Source of the DNA: Streptomyces formicae | Lineage (GTDB): Bacteria > Actinomycetota > Actinomycetes > Streptomycetales > Streptomycetaceae | Assembly (NCBI RefSeq): GCF_002556545.1 | Contig: NZ_CP022685.1 | Coordinates: 2,418,001-2,482,000 of the forward strand | DNA length: 64,000 bases | Direction: 5' to 3' | Shown: positions 1 through 8,450 of the stretch, in pieces | How positions within the stretch are numbered: the stretch's first letter is position 1 | How the letters are laid out: each line of letters starts with the position of its first letter | The notes under the pieces: model-generated | Told to the model about the DNA's origin: nothing | Databases searched by the model: none | The model's input: only the letters and a program-made list of their open reading frames with translations | Position numbers and translations under genes: made by a program

Positions 1-686
1 ACGCGATCGCGGGCCTCGCGACGGCGTACGCGGTGATGACGGCGCTCGCGGGGCGCGACCGCACGGGCCGCGGCCAGGTCGTCGACATGGCGATCATCGA
101 GCCGATCCTCACGGTCCTCGGCCCCCAGCCGCTCTGGTACGACCAGTTGGGCCACGTACAGCCCCGCACCGGCAACCGCTCCGCCAACAACGCGCCCCGC
201 AACACCTACCGCACGGCGGACGGCGGTTGGGTCGCCGTCTCCACCTCGGCCCAGTCCGTCGCGGAGCGCGTCATGCGTCTGGTCGGCCGCCCCGAACTGA
301 TCGCCGAACCGTGGTTCGCTTCGGGCGCCGACCGCGCGCGGCACGCGGACGTCCTCGACGAGGCCGTGGGCTCCTGGATCGCCCGCCGCACCCGCGCCGA
401 GGTGATCGACGCCTTCGAGAAGGCCGAGGCGGCGGTCGCCCCCGTCCAGGACGTACGCGATGTCATGACAGACCCCCAGTACGCGGCCCTGGACACGATC
501 ACCACGGTCCAGGACCCCGAACTCGGCCCCCTGCGCATGCAGAACGTCCTCTTCCGCCTCTCCGAGACCCCCGGCGCGATCACCTGGGCGGGCCGCCCGC
601 ACGGCGCGGACACGGACGCGGTCCTCACCGAGCTCGGCCTGACGGAACGGGAGATCACCACGCTGCGCAAGGAGGGCGCCCTGTGA
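1..686 (+). CDS. CaiB/BaiF family CoA-transferase, C-terminal part (cut by window edge)
   Basis: The reading frame is open from the left edge to a TGA at 684-686, so only the last ~228 residues of what is normally a ~390-residue family III CoA-transferase are visible. These enzymes move coenzyme A between organic acids in the cytosol. Visible family features are a 'GRGQVVDMAI' stretch, a 'NTYRTADGGWVAVS' segment and a C-terminal 'DVMTDPQYAALDTITTV' region. The stop overlaps the GTG of the next gene (GTGA), so the two are probably translationally coupled. The lyase partner suggests a small acyl-CoA catabolic operon. Substrate cannot be inferred. The in-frame GTG and ATG at 33-38 are internal codons, not the true start. 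Confidence 0.85.
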   Translation, partial: AIAGLATAYAVMTALAGRDRTGRGQVVDMAIIEPILTVLGPQPLWYDQLGHVQPRTGNRSANNAPRNTYRTADGGWVAVSTSAQSVAERVMRLVGRPELIAEPWFASGADRARHADVLDEAVGSWIARRTRAEVIDAFEKAEAAVAPVQDVRDVMTDPQYAALDTITTVQDPELGPLRMQNVLFRLSETPGAITWAGRPHGADTDAVLTELGLTEREITTLRKEGAL

Positions 687-1522
687 CCGCTCCACACCCC
701 CTGACCTGGCTGTACGTCCCCGGGGACCGTCCCGGTGTGGTGGCCAAGGCGCTCCTCGCGGGCGCCGACGTGGTGATCGTCGACCTGGAGGACGCGGTCG
801 CCCCCGACCGCAAGGAGTACGCCAGGTCGGCCACCGCCGAACTCCTCGCGGAGCCCCCTCCCGTCCCCGTGCACGTCCGCGTGAACGCCCTGGACGGTCC
901 GCTCGCCGAGGCCGACCTGCGCGCGATCGCCCCGCTCCCCGGCGTCGCCGGGCTGCGGCTGCCCAAGGTCACCTCGCGCGCCGACGTCATCCGGGTCGCG
1001 GAACGCGCGGCCCCCGCCGACGGCGGCGCCCCCGCCCTCCACGCCCTCATCGAATCGGCGCTCGGCCTGGAGCACGCCTTCGCCATCGCCACCGCGCACC
1101 CCGCCCTGCACGGCCTCTCCATCGGCGAGGCGGACCTCCGCGCCGACCTGGGCGTACGCGAGGAGGTGGGGCTGGACTGGGCGCGCTCGCGCGTGGTGGT
1201 GGCCGCGCGCGCGGCGGGTCTGGCCCCGCCCGCCCAGTCGGTCCACCCGGACATCCGCGACCTCGAAGGGCTCGCCGCGTCCTGCGCCCGGGGCCGCGCG
1301 CTCGGCTTCCTGGGCCGGGCGGCGATCCACCCCCGCCAACTCCCGGTGATCGAACGGGCCTACCTGCCCACTCCCGAGGAGGTCGAACGCGCCGAGGAGA
1401 TCACCAAGGCGGCGACGACGGACGAGGGAGCACTGGCCCTGCCGGACGGCCGCTTCGTGGACAGGGCGGTGGTGGAGGGCGCGCGCCGAACCCTGGCCCT
1501 GTCCCTGTCCCGCAGGGGCTGA
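683..1522 (+). CDS. HpcH/HpaI aldolase / citrate lyase beta-like CoA ester lyase
   Basis: A 279-residue member of the CitE-like lyase family. These are TIM-barrel, Mg2+-dependent enzymes that cleave or form C-C bonds in acyl-CoA esters such as malyl-CoA or citramalyl-CoA. The N-terminus reads 'LTWLYVPGDRPGVVAKAL', followed by the family motif 'VIVDLEDAVAPDRKEYAR'. The metal-binding glutamate is probably E124 in 'ALIESALGLEHAF', and 'SIGEADLRADLGV' lies further on. GTG at 683 is chosen because it overlaps the upstream TGA by GTGA and gives the standard N-terminus. It pairs with the upstream CoA-transferase. The exact substrate is unknown. Confidence 0.85.
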   Translation: MTAPHPLTWLYVPGDRPGVVAKALLAGADVVIVDLEDAVAPDRKEYARSATAELLAEPPPVPVHVRVNALDGPLAEADLRAIAPLPGVAGLRLPKVTSRADVIRVAERAAPADGGAPALHALIESALGLEHAFAIATAHPALHGLSIGEADLRADLGVREEVGLDWARSRVVVAARAAGLAPPAQSVHPDIRDLEGLAASCARGRALGFLGRAAIHPRQLPVIERAYLPTPEEVERAEEITKAATTDEGALALPDGRFVDRAVVEGARRTLALSLSRRG

Positions 1523-1564
1523 CCTCTGTTCTGCCGCGACGGCGATCCGCCCCCACCGCCAACG

Positions 1565-1604
1565 CGACGGGGCCGCCGGATCCCATGATCCGGCGGCCCC
1601 GTCG
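1565..1604. terminator. Bidirectional terminator between convergent genes
   Basis: A perfect 18-bp inverted repeat (arms 1565-1582 and 1587-1604) with a 4-nt loop CCAT. It lies between the CoA ester lyase (plus) and lgt (minus), where a shared terminator is expected. There is no U-tract, as is common in high-GC genomes. Confidence 0.8.
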
Positions 1605-1626
1605 ACGTACAGACGCTGAGAGAACG

Positions 1627-2589
1627 TCAGCTCTTCTCGGCCGACTCCGCCGCGTCCTCCGCGGGTTCCTTCTTCTCGGCCGCGGGCTCCTTCTTGTCCG
1701 CCGCGGGCTCCTTCTTGTCCGCCGCGGGCTCATCCGCAGAGGCATCGTCCCCGTCCACCTCGCCGGAGGCGACCGCGGCGGGTTCGACGATCTCTTCGCG
1801 GCCGGGGCGGATCTTCGCCGAGACCACGAGGTAGACGACCGCGAGCACGAAGACCACGATCGCGGTCCACACGTTGAGGCGGACGCCCAGGATGTGGTGG
1901 GCGTCGTCGACGCGCATGTACTCGATCCAGGCGCGCCCCGCGCAGTACGAGGCGACGTACAGCGCGAACGCCCGGCCGTGCCCGAGCTTGAAGCGGCGGT
2001 CGGCCCAGATGACCAGGACGGCGACGCCGACGCACCACAGCGACTCGTACAGGAAGGTCGGGTGGTACGTGCCGGGGACCCGGCCGTCCTCCGCCGAGGT
2101 GATCTTCAGGGCCCACGGCACGTCCGTGGCCTTGCCGTACAGCTCCTGGTTGAACCAGTTGCCCCAGCGGCCGATCGCCTGGGCGAGCGCGATGCCGGGG
2201 GCCAGCGCGTCGGCCCAGGCGGGGAGCGGGATGCCGCGCCGACGACAGCCGATCCACGCGCCGACCGCGCCGAGTGCGATCGCGCCCCAGATGCCGAGGC
2301 CGCCCTCCCAGATCTTGAAGGCGTCGACCCAGTCACGGCCCTCGCTGAAGTACAGCTGGTAATCCGTGATCACGTGGTAGAGCCGCCCGCCGACGAGGCC
2401 GAACGGCACGGCCCACACGGCGATGTCGGCCACGGTGCCGGACTGGCCCCCGCGGGCGACCCACCGCTTGTTGCCGAGCCAGACGGCCACGAAGACGCCG
2501 ATGATGATGCAGAACGCGTAGCCGCGCAACGGAATGGGGCCGAGATCGACCACACCGCGCGACGGACTGGGAATGAAGGCAAGGTCCAT
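1627..2589 (-). CDS. lgt: Prolipoprotein diacylglyceryl transferase Lgt
   Basis: Transfers diacylglyceryl from phosphatidylglycerol to the lipobox cysteine of prolipoproteins, the first step of lipoprotein maturation, in the cytoplasmic membrane. The 320-residue protein has several hydrophobic segments and the Lgt signature 'GRWGNWFNQE' at residues 140-149; 'VGGRLYHV' precedes it. After the last membrane segment (about residue 265) it has a hydrophilic tail with a repeated KKEPAAD/E unit, charged and probably disordered. ATG start at 2589 follows a promoter-like sequence 10 nt upstream. lspA, the next enzyme of the pathway, is at 44915-45658. Confidence 0.95.
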   Translation of the reverse strand: MDLAFIPSPSRGVVDLGPIPLRGYAFCIIIGVFVAVWLGNKRWVARGGQSGTVADIAVWAVPFGLVGGRLYHVITDYQLYFSEGRDWVDAFKIWEGGLGIWGAIALGAVGAWIGCRRRGIPLPAWADALAPGIALAQAIGRWGNWFNQELYGKATDVPWALKITSAEDGRVPGTYHPTFLYESLWCVGVAVLVIWADRRFKLGHGRAFALYVASYCAGRAWIEYMRVDDAHHILGVRLNVWTAIVVFVLAVVYLVVSAKIRPGREEIVEPAAVASGEVDGDDASADEPAADKKEPAADKKEPAAEKKEPAEDAAESAEKS

Positions 2590-2599
2590 GGCAGGTCCG

Positions 2600-2630
2600 A
2601 CGCTACCGTGCCGGGCGGCGGGGACGGCAA
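2600..2630 (-). promoter_or_regulatory. Putative lgt promoter
   Basis: On the minus strand, TTGCCG (2630-2625) and TAGCGT (2605-2600) are separated by 19 nt. The -10-like hexamer ends 10 nt before the lgt ATG, so the mRNA leader would be only a few bases. Inferred by consensus only. Confidence 0.45.
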
Positions 2631-2674
2631 TCAGCCCGGCTACGGGTCCGTAACGGGAGCGTCGGCGGCGGGCG

Positions 2675-3460
2675 CTAGCCCTTGTTCGCGTCCTCCACCA
2701 TCTTCTTCAGCTTCGCGGGGGTCAGCGGGTTCTGCTGGTCGCCGAAGATGTCCTTGCCGTCGAGCCGCACCGTCGGCGTGCCCCGCAGCTTGGCGTCCTG
2801 GAAGGCCTTGTTGGACGCGGTGGCCCAGCTGTCGTGCTTGCCGTCCTCGACGCACTTCTTGAAGGAGTCCGTGACGAGCCCGTCCACCTGGCCCGCGAGC
2901 TCGATCAGCTTGGCGTTCTTGCTGAACGCGTCGTCGGCTTCCTCGGGCTGGTTCTTGTAGAGGACGTCGTGGTACGGAGGGAACTTGCCCGCGTCCTGGG
3001 CGCAGCCCGCCGCGTTGGCCGCGCGGAGCGAGCCGCTGCCGCCGAGGTTCTTGTCGATCAGCGTGGCCAGGTGGTACTCGACCTTGAGCTGGCCCTTGTC
3101 GGCGAGCTCGTGGATGGTCGAGCGGTACGCGTCCTCGAACTGCTTGCAGGCCGGGCAGCGGAAGTCCTCCCAGATGTCGAGGGTAGACTTGGCGCTCCCC
3201 TTGCCGAGCGGGAGCGACAACTGGTCCTTGCCGTTCGCCCCCTTGGGCACGACGACGGGGCCCGACGACGTGTCGCTCGTGTCGTCACCACCGGAATTGG
3301 CGGCGAGCAGGCCCACCACCGCGGCGAGGCCGAGCACACCGACCACCGCGGCTCCGACGACCAACCCTCTGCGCTGCTTGTCGCGGGCCTTCTGCCGCTC
3401 TCGCTCTTCCGCCAGCCGCTCGCGGGCCGATCGCTTTCCCTCACGGTTCTTCTCACTCAC
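2675..3460 (-). CDS. Membrane-anchored DsbA-like thiol-disulfide oxidoreductase
   Basis: A 261-residue protein with a charged cytoplasmic head (about 1-31, rich in R, E and K), one membrane segment (about 32-54), a Ser/Thr/Asp linker, and an extracytoplasmic thioredoxin-fold domain. The redox site is C102-P-A-C105, within 'EDFRCPACKQFED'. The cis-proline loop 'GTPTVRL' lies near residue 228. Known members oxidise or isomerise disulfides in exported proteins. Start is the GTG at 3460. A second protein of the same architecture lies at 34672-35490. The terminator hairpin of the trp operon sits just upstream, so its own promoter must lie within or beyond that hairpin. Confidence 0.85.
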   Translation of the reverse strand: MSEKNREGKRSARERLAEERERQKARDKQRRGLVVGAAVVGVLGLAAVVGLLAANSGGDDTSDTSSGPVVVPKGANGKDQLSLPLGKGSAKSTLDIWEDFRCPACKQFEDAYRSTIHELADKGQLKVEYHLATLIDKNLGGSGSLRAANAAGCAQDAGKFPPYHDVLYKNQPEEADDAFSKNAKLIELAGQVDGLVTDSFKKCVEDGKHDSWATASNKAFQDAKLRGTPTVRLDGKDIFGDQQNPLTPAKLKKMVEDANKG

Positions 3461-3473
3461 ACCCCGCCAACGA

Positions 3474-3503
3474 ACCGGGGAGGCACGAGCGTGCCTCCCC
3501 GGT
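3474..3503 (-). terminator. Terminator of the trpC-M-B-A operon
   Basis: A perfect 14-bp inverted repeat (3474-3487 and 3490-3503) with a 2-nt AG loop, 19 bp past the trpA stop and 13 bp before the start of the DsbA-like gene. It should end the trp transcript. Because it is so close to the next start codon it may also fold within that gene's leader. Confidence 0.75.
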
Positions 3504-3522
3504 CCGAATCCACCCGTACGGG

Positions 3523-4338
3523 TTATGCCTTGCCGCGCACACCGTCCGCGAGTTCGCCCGCGAGCGCCCGCACGGCGGCGAGCCCCGCCTGCTCGTCCTC
3601 GGCGTCGAGCATCCGCTGGACGAAGGCCGAGCCGACGATCACGCCGTCGGCGAAGCCCGCGACCTCGGCGGCCTGGCGGGCGTTGGAGACGCCGAGCCCG
3701 ACGCAGACCGGCAGGTCCGTGGTGGCCTTGGTGCGCCCCACCAGCTCCTGCGCCTGTTCACCGACGGAGGCGCGGGTGCCGGTGACGCCCATCAGGGACG
3801 CCGCGTAGACGAAGCCGGAACCGGCCGCGGTGATCGTGGCGAGCCGCTCGTCCTTGCTGCTCGGCGCGACCACGAAGACCGTCGCCAGGCCGTGCTTGTC
3901 GGCGTGCTCCCTCCAGAGCGCCGACTCCTGGACGGGCAGGTCGGGCAGGATGCAGCCCGCGCCGCCCGCCTCGGCGAGTTCGGCGGTGAAGCGCTCCACG
4001 CCGTAGCGGTCGATCGGGTTCCAGTACGTCATGACGAGCACCGGCTTGCCGGTGGCCTCGAAGGCCTCGCGGACCGTGCGCATGACGTCGCGGATCTTGA
4101 GGCCGCCGCGCAGCGCGATGTCGTCGGCGGTCTGGATGACGGGGCCGTCGAGCACCGGGTCGGAGTGCGGCAGGCCCACCTCGACCACGTCCGCGCCGCC
4201 GTCGAAGGCGGCCTTGACCGCCGCGATGCCGCCGTCCACGGTCGGGAACCCGGCCGGGAGATAGGCGATGAGCGCGGACCTGCCCTCGGCCTTCGCGGCC
4301 GCGAGGGTGTCGTCCAACAGGTTGATGTTGCCGCTCAC
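3523..4338 (-). CDS. trpA: Tryptophan synthase alpha subunit
   Basis: Cleaves indole-3-glycerol phosphate to indole and glyceraldehyde-3-phosphate, passing indole to TrpB through the alpha2-beta2 complex. The 271-residue TIM barrel has the expected catalytic acids, E53 in '[11 protein letters not shown]' and D64 in 'LDGPVIQ'. Later motifs are '[11 protein letters not shown]' and '[11 protein letters not shown]'. GTG at 4338 is chosen because it overlaps the trpB stop (GTGA); the open frame continues far upstream inside trpB but without homology. Last gene of the trpC-M-B-A operon; a strong hairpin follows. Confidence 0.96.
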   Translation of the reverse strand: MSGNINLLDDTLAAAKAEGRSALIAYLPAGFPTVDGGIAAVKAAFDGGADVVEVGLPHSDPVLDGPVIQTADDIALRGGLKIRDVMRTVREAFEATGKPVLVMTYWNPIDRYGVERFTAELAEAGGAGCILPDLPVQESALWREHADKHGLATVFVVAPSSKDERLATITAAGSGFVYAASLMGVTGTRASVGEQAQELVGRTKATTDLPVCVGLGVSNARQAAEVAGFADGVIVGSAFVQRMLDAEDEQAGLAAVRALAGELADGVRGKA

Positions 4339-5618
4339 TTGGCGTCCCCCTCGATCTCCGCGGTGGCCGCCGCGTCCGCCTCGACGGCGGCGTCCGTGTC
4401 GTACAGGCCGAAGTAGCGCGCGGCCGTGTCCATGTCCTTGTCGCCGCGCCCGGAGAGGTTGACGACAATCAGCCCCTCCGTGCCGAGCTCCTTGCCGATC
4501 TCCAGCGCGCCCGCGAGCGCGTGCGCGGACTCGATGGCCGGGATGATGCCCTCGGTCCTGGAGAGGAGCCGCAGGGCCTGCATCGCCGCGTCGTCGGTGA
4601 CCGCGCGGTACTCGCCGCGGCCGCTGTCCTTGAGGTAGGCGTGCTCGGGGCCGATGCCGGGGTAGTCGAGTCCGGCCGAGATCGAGTAGGGCTCGGTGAT
4701 CTGGCCCTCCTCGTCCTGGAGGACGTAGCTGCGGGAGCCGTGCAGGATGCCGGGCTCGCCCGCGGTCAGCGTGGCCGCGTGTTCTCCGGTCTCCACGCCG
4801 TGCCCGGCGGGCTCGCAGCCGATGAGGCGGACGTCCGCGTCGGGGATGAAGGCGTGGAAGAGGCCGATAGCGTTGGAGCCGCCGCCCACGCAGGCGACGG
4901 CGGCGTCGGGCAGCCGTCCCGCGCGCTCCAGGATCTGCCGCCTGGCCTCGACGCCGATGACGCGGTGGAAGTCGCGGACCATGGCGGGGAAGGGGTGCGG
5001 GCCCGCGACGGTGCCGAAGAGGTAGTGCGTGCGGTCCACGTTGGCGACCCAGTCGCGGAACGCCTCGTTGATGGCGTCCTTCAGGGTGCGGCTGCCGGAC
5101 TTCACGGCGACGACCTCGGCGCCCAGCATGCGCATCCTGGCCACGTTGAGTGCCTGGCGCTCGGTGTCGATCTCGCCCATGTAGATGGTGCATTCGAGGC
5201 CGAAGAGCGCGCAGGCGGTGGCCGTGGCGACGCCGTGCTGGCCCGCGCCGGTCTCGGCGATCACGCGGGTCTTGCCCATGCGCTTGGTGAGCAGGGCCTG
5301 GCCGAGCACGTTGTTGATCTTGTGCGAGCCGGTGTGGTTCAGGTCCTCGCGCTTGAGGAAGATCCGTGCGCCGCCCGCGTGTTCCGCGAAGCGGGGCACC
5401 TCCGTGAGGCTGCTGGGGCGGCCGGTGTAGTTGACGAGCAGGTCGTCGAGTTCGCGGGCGAACTCGGGGTCGTGCTTGGCCTTCTCGTACTCGACGGCGA
5501 CCTCGTCCACGGCGGCGACGAGGGCCTCCGGGATGAACTTGCCGCCGAACGCGCCGAAGTAGCCGTCTTCGTTGGGCACTTGGCTGGACGAGTCGGGAAT
5601 GAAGAACTCGCTGGGCAT
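4335..5618 (-). CDS. trpB: Tryptophan synthase beta subunit
   Basis: PLP enzyme that condenses indole with L-serine to give L-tryptophan. The 427-residue protein carries the PLP lysine K100 in '[14 protein letters not shown]', the phosphate loop 'GGGSNAIG' and '[11 protein letters not shown]'. The last ~25 residues are an Ala/Asp/Glu-rich extension after '[17 protein letters not shown]', not needed for the fold. ATG at 5618 matches the usual start of the family. It overlaps trpA by 4 nt, and 151 bp separate it from trpM, a gap that contains a dispersed Streptomyces repeat. Confidence 0.97.
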   Translation of the reverse strand: MPSEFFIPDSSSQVPNEDGYFGAFGGKFIPEALVAAVDEVAVEYEKAKHDPEFARELDDLLVNYTGRPSSLTEVPRFAEHAGGARIFLKREDLNHTGSHKINNVLGQALLTKRMGKTRVIAETGAGQHGVATATACALFGLECTIYMGEIDTERQALNVARMRMLGAEVVAVKSGSRTLKDAINEAFRDWVANVDRTHYLFGTVAGPHPFPAMVRDFHRVIGVEARRQILERAGRLPDAAVACVGGGSNAIGLFHAFIPDADVRLIGCEPAGHGVETGEHAATLTAGEPGILHGSRSYVLQDEEGQITEPYSISAGLDYPGIGPEHAYLKDSGRGEYRAVTDDAAMQALRLLSRTEGIIPAIESAHALAGALEIGKELGTEGLIVVNLSGRGDKDMDTAARYFGLYDTDAAVEADAAATAEIEGDAK

Positions 5619-5711
5619 GCGGAAACCTCGCGTTGACGTTGCACTGGGCCTGGACGGTGTTCGCCTTGGCGCCGTTGCTGGTCAGGCTTCTGTTGCGACC
5701 GCGGCCCGACG

Positions 5712-5756
5712 TGGGCTTGTCGCGCAGTTCCCCGCGCCCCTTACGGGGCGCTGATC
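5712..5756. repeat. Copy of a dispersed Streptomyces intergenic repeat within the trp operon
   Basis: This stretch contains GCGCAGTTCCCCGCGCCCC followed by a short self-complementary end (CGCCCC-TTAC-GGGGCG). The same core appears three times at 20968-21420. A related 'GGGCCTGGACGGT' word is at 5647-5659, matching the start of each 151-bp unit there. The repeat lies between trpM and trpB and so is transcribed with the operon. I recall this core as common in Streptomyces intergenic DNA; function unknown. Confidence 0.7.
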
Positions 5757-5769
5757 AGCTCGGCGGCGC

Positions 5770-5916
5770 TCAGGCGCCGCCCTGCCATCGCATGCCGGGG
5801 ATCTGGCCCGGTTCCGCGCCGATGTGGTACCTGACCCGCCTGCCCCTGACGCGCCGTGCGGGCGCGCGGCAGCCGCGGGGGCGGCAGCCGGGGGCGAGGC
5901 GGGCGAAGGCGGTCAT
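5770..5916 (-). CDS. trpM: TrpM, small tryptophan-operon protein
   Basis: A 48-residue Arg-rich protein reading MTAFARLAPG... and ending ...IPGMRWQGGA, with two cysteines in 'GCRPRGCRAP' and a conserved-looking 'VRYHIGAEPGQIPGMRW'. It starts 9 nt after the trpC stop and precedes trpB, the exact place of trpM (formerly trpX) in Streptomyces coelicolor, where the protein has been linked to modulation of tryptophan biosynthesis. No enzyme motif is present. It is basic and small enough to be a protein- or RNA-binding modulator, but that is inference. Identification rests on position plus resemblance to the remembered sequence. Confidence 0.85.
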   Translation of the reverse strand: MTAFARLAPGCRPRGCRAPARRVRGRRVRYHIGAEPGQIPGMRWQGGA

Positions 5917-5925
5917 CGGGGTGGG

Positions 5926-6735
5926 TCAGCTCCGTCCGTGGCGCAGGGCCGGGTGGGCGCCCGCGGCGACCAGGTCGGAGACCGCGCCCCTCGGGTCGCG
6001 CCCGGTGACCAGGGACTCGCCCACGAGCACCGCGTCGGCGCCCGCGTTGGCGAAGGCGATGAGGTCGTGCGGCCCGCGCACGCCGGACTCGGCGATCTTG
6101 ACGACGCTGTCCGGCAGCTCCGGCGCGACCCGCTCGAAGGTGGAGCGGTCGACCTTGAGGGTCTTGAGGTCACGGTTGTTGACGCCGATGACGCGGGCGC
6201 CCGCGTCCACGGCGCGCTCGGCCTCGTCCTCGTCGTGCACCTCGACGATCGGCGTGAGGCCGATCGATTCGGCACGCTCGATGAGGGACTCCAGGGCGGG
6301 CTGCTCCAGGGCGGCCACGATGAGCAGCGCGAGGTCCGCGCCGTACGCCCTGGCCTCCCACAGCTGGTAGGAGGTGACGATGAAGTCCTTGCGGAGCACC
6401 GGGATGTCGACCTTGGCGCGGACGGCCTCCAGGTCGGCGAGCGAACCGCCGAAGCGGCGCTCCTCGGTGAGCACGGAGATGACGGCGGCGCCGCCCGCCT
6501 CGTAGTCGGCGGCGAGCCCCGCGGGGTCGGCGATCGCGGCGAGCGCGCCCTTGGAAGGGCTGGAGCGCTTGACCTCGCAGATGACCTTGACGCCGTCGCC
6601 GCGCAGGGCTGCCGCGCCGTCCTTGGCCGCGGGCGCCTTGGCCGCGCGCTCCTTGAGCTCGTCGAGGCTGACGCGCGCCTGCCGCTCCGCGAGGTCGGCA
6701 CGGACTCCGTCGATGATCTCGTCGAGCACACTCAC
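5926..6735 (-). CDS. trpC: Indole-3-glycerol phosphate synthase
   Basis: Closes the indole ring: converts 1-(2-carboxyphenylamino)-1-deoxyribulose 5-phosphate to indole-3-glycerol phosphate with loss of CO2 and water. The 269-residue TIM barrel has '[13 protein letters not shown]' (E54, K56), '[12 protein letters not shown]' with its catalytic lysine, '[11 protein letters not shown]' and '[10 protein letters not shown]'. GTG at 6735 is chosen because it gives the family N-terminus and has GGAAGGGGG about 8 nt upstream. First gene of the operon with trpM, trpB and trpA. The PRA isomerase step would come from PriA (14627-15355), as in other Streptomyces. Confidence 0.96.
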   Translation of the reverse strand: MSVLDEIIDGVRADLAERQARVSLDELKERAAKAPAAKDGAAALRGDGVKVICEVKRSSPSKGALAAIADPAGLAADYEAGGAAVISVLTEERRFGGSLADLEAVRAKVDIPVLRKDFIVTSYQLWEARAYGADLALLIVAALEQPALESLIERAESIGLTPIVEVHDEDEAERAVDAGARVIGVNNRDLKTLKVDRSTFERVAPELPDSVVKIAESGVRGPHDLIAFANAGADAVLVGESLVTGRDPRGAVSDLVAAGAHPALRHGRS

Positions 6736-6923
6736 GCGAGCGGCCCCCTTCCTGACAGTTGAGCTGACGGTCAAGCTAGTCACTGCGATGGTATCCGCAG
6801 GAGGGCGAAGGCTCCGCATCCGGTTGACGAGAGTCCCACGACCTGGACAGTCGGCACGCCCGTGACCTGTGTCTTTCACCGGTGCCTCAACGTGCGTTCC
6901 CACCGGTGCCGCGGCGTGCGCCG

Positions 6924-7349
6924 TCAGGGGTGCAGCCACGATCCGAACGGGAGATTCCGGACGAGGGTGAAGAGCGCGATCAGCCCGCCGACGCTCCACA
7001 GCTGCACCGGCCCCAACTCGATCCGCAGCGGCTTCCCGCGCGCCGCCCGGATCGCCCACACGGTCCACAGGACGGCGAAGAGGACGTATCCGGCGACGGC
7101 CATCGCGTTGGCGCCGAGCGCCGCGGTGAAGTCGCCGTGGACGAACGCGTGGGCGCTGCGCAGGCCGCCGCAGCCCGGACAGTAGATGCCGGTGAGGCGC
7201 AGGAGCGGGCAGGCGGGGTAGTGGCCTGGTTCGTTCGGGTCGACCGCGCCGACGTAGGCGAAGGCCCCGACGACCGAGGCGAGCACACCGGCCGGCACGA
7301 GCAGACGGGTCAGGACGGCGGGCGCTGCGCTCTCGGTTTCGGCGGTCAC
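6924..7349 (-). CDS. DUF2752 domain membrane protein
   Basis: A 141-residue integral membrane protein with about four hydrophobic segments. The DUF2752 hallmark is a short Cys-containing loop, here '[20 protein letters not shown]', followed by '[18 protein letters not shown]'. Function of the family is unknown; the paired cysteines suggest metal or redox chemistry but this is unproven. GTG at 7349 (VTAETES...) is preferred; an in-frame start at 7379 would add ten residues without membrane character. It sits between trpC and a small HGxxPAAW protein on the same strand. Confidence 0.75.
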   Translation of the reverse strand: MTAETESAAPAVLTRLLVPAGVLASVVGAFAYVGAVDPNEPGHYPACPLLRLTGIYCPGCGGLRSAHAFVHGDFTAALGANAMAVAGYVLFAVLWTVWAIRAARGKPLRIELGPVQLWSVGGLIALFTLVRNLPFGSWLHP

Positions 7350-7400
7350 CCGAGCATTCTGCCCCGCGCGGGGTGCCACCGCCCGGCAGGCGGACGCACA

Positions 7401-7433
7401 AGAGGCGGCCCCGGCGACTGCCGGACCGCCTCT
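7401..7433 (-). terminator. Probable terminator after the HGxxPAAW gene
   Basis: An 8-bp outer stem (AGAGGCGG/CCGCCTCT) encloses a second stem (CCGGC/GCCGG). It lies 15 bp beyond the stop at 7449 and before the DUF2752 gene, so DUF2752 is likely transcribed separately. Confidence 0.5.
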
Positions 7434-7448
7434 CGGGTGCGCCGAAGG

Positions 7449-7670
7449 TCAGCTCTCGGAGCCCGCGACCTGTCGCTGCGGGCGCTTGGTCTGGCCCAGG
7501 CCCGCCATGCGCATGGCACCGCCCACGATGCCGCCGATCACGATGATCGCCATGCCGGCCCAGAACCCGGGCACGTTCGCCATCACCATGAAGGCACCCG
7601 CGACGCAGAAACCGATGAAGGCGATGATGACACCGGTCCAGGCGGCCGGGGTGTGTCCGTGGCTGGCCAT
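7449..7670 (-). CDS. Small HGxxPAAW-type membrane protein
   Basis: A 73-residue protein starting [14 protein letters not shown], the motif that gives this actinobacterial family its name. Two hydrophobic helices (about 11-31 and 36-54) are followed by a basic tail '[11 protein letters not shown]'. ATG at 7670 is preferred over an in-frame start 87 nt upstream because GAGGAG lies 8-13 nt before it and the HGxxPAAW motif then begins at residue 4. Role unknown; it is commonly found next to trp genes in Streptomyces (recalled context). Confidence 0.8.
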   Translation of the reverse strand: MASHGHTPAAWTGVIIAFIGFCVAGAFMVMANVPGFWAGMAIIVIGGIVGGAMRMAGLGQTKRPQRQVAGSES

Positions 7671-7795
7671 GACTTGCTCCTCGTTGCTGTGCGTGGTGAT
7701 GGGGGAAGCCCACCGCGAGTCGGACGCTCGCGGCCATTGTCCCGTACTCGCGCCCATGACCTGAGCGCGGGGTCACGCTACGCGCGTCGGGCCGA

Positions 7796-8443
7796 TCAGG
7801 TCTCGCGCGTCGGGTCCTCGCCGCGGTCGAGGGCCTTCCACATCTCCTCGGGACGCTCCGGGTCGGGAGCGCGGCGGGGCTTGCGGGGCCTGGGCGAGCC
7901 GTCGCGTTCGTAGCGGCCCGACATCGCGGGCCAGCCACGGCCGTAGGTGAGCGCGAGCAGGCCCGCGAGCAGGAGCAGGACGCCCGCGGCGGCGGCGGCG
8001 TAGGGCCAGCCCGTGTGGCTCAGGTCGCCGATGGTGGCGGCGGCGTCGCCGGACGCCGTGGCGGCCTTCTCGTCGAGGGCGGCCCGGTCGTCCACGCCGA
8101 GGAGGGCGGCCGCGATCGTGCCCGCGCCGCTGAGCGTGAGCAGCAGGGAGACCAGGACGCGTCCGGTGCGGCGGACCGCGAAGACCGCGACGAGGGAGGC
8201 GAGGCCCACTATGGCGAGGGTCGCGGGGACGCCGGTGACGTCGCCTCCCGTGGCCGAGAGCGGCAGGGAGCCGCCCGCCACCGAAGCGGTGCCGTGCGCC
8301 CAGTCCTGGCGCGATGCGAGCAGGGCGAGGGCCGCGCCGACGGCGCCGAGCAACAGCGCGGCGGCGATGCTCCGCCTGCTGCTGCGCTGCTCTCGGCTCT
8401 CGGCGGGAGCCTCGGTACGGGGCGGTGGTACTGCGGAAGTCAC
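7796..8443 (-). CDS. Trp-region conserved membrane protein (TIGR02234-like)
   Basis: A 215-residue protein with four hydrophobic stretches and a hydrophilic, Arg/Pro-rich C-terminus ending '[19 protein letters not shown]'. The arrangement directly after trpE, the 'RQDWAHG' loop and the '[10 protein letters not shown]' segment fit the actinobacterial trp-region membrane family TIGR02234, whose role is unknown. GTG at 8443 lies 7 nt after the trpE stop, so it is very likely co-transcribed with trpE. No transporter or enzyme motif is recognised. Confidence 0.75.
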   Translation of the reverse strand: MTSAVPPPRTEAPAESREQRSSRRSIAAALLLGAVGAALALLASRQDWAHGTASVAGGSLPLSATGGDVTGVPATLAIVGLASLVAVFAVRRTGRVLVSLLLTLSGAGTIAAALLGVDDRAALDEKAATASGDAAATIGDLSHTGWPYAAAAAGVLLLLAGLLALTYGRGWPAMSGRYERDGSPRPRKPRRAPDPERPEEMWKALDRGEDPTRET

Positions 8444-8450
8444 CTGTCCA

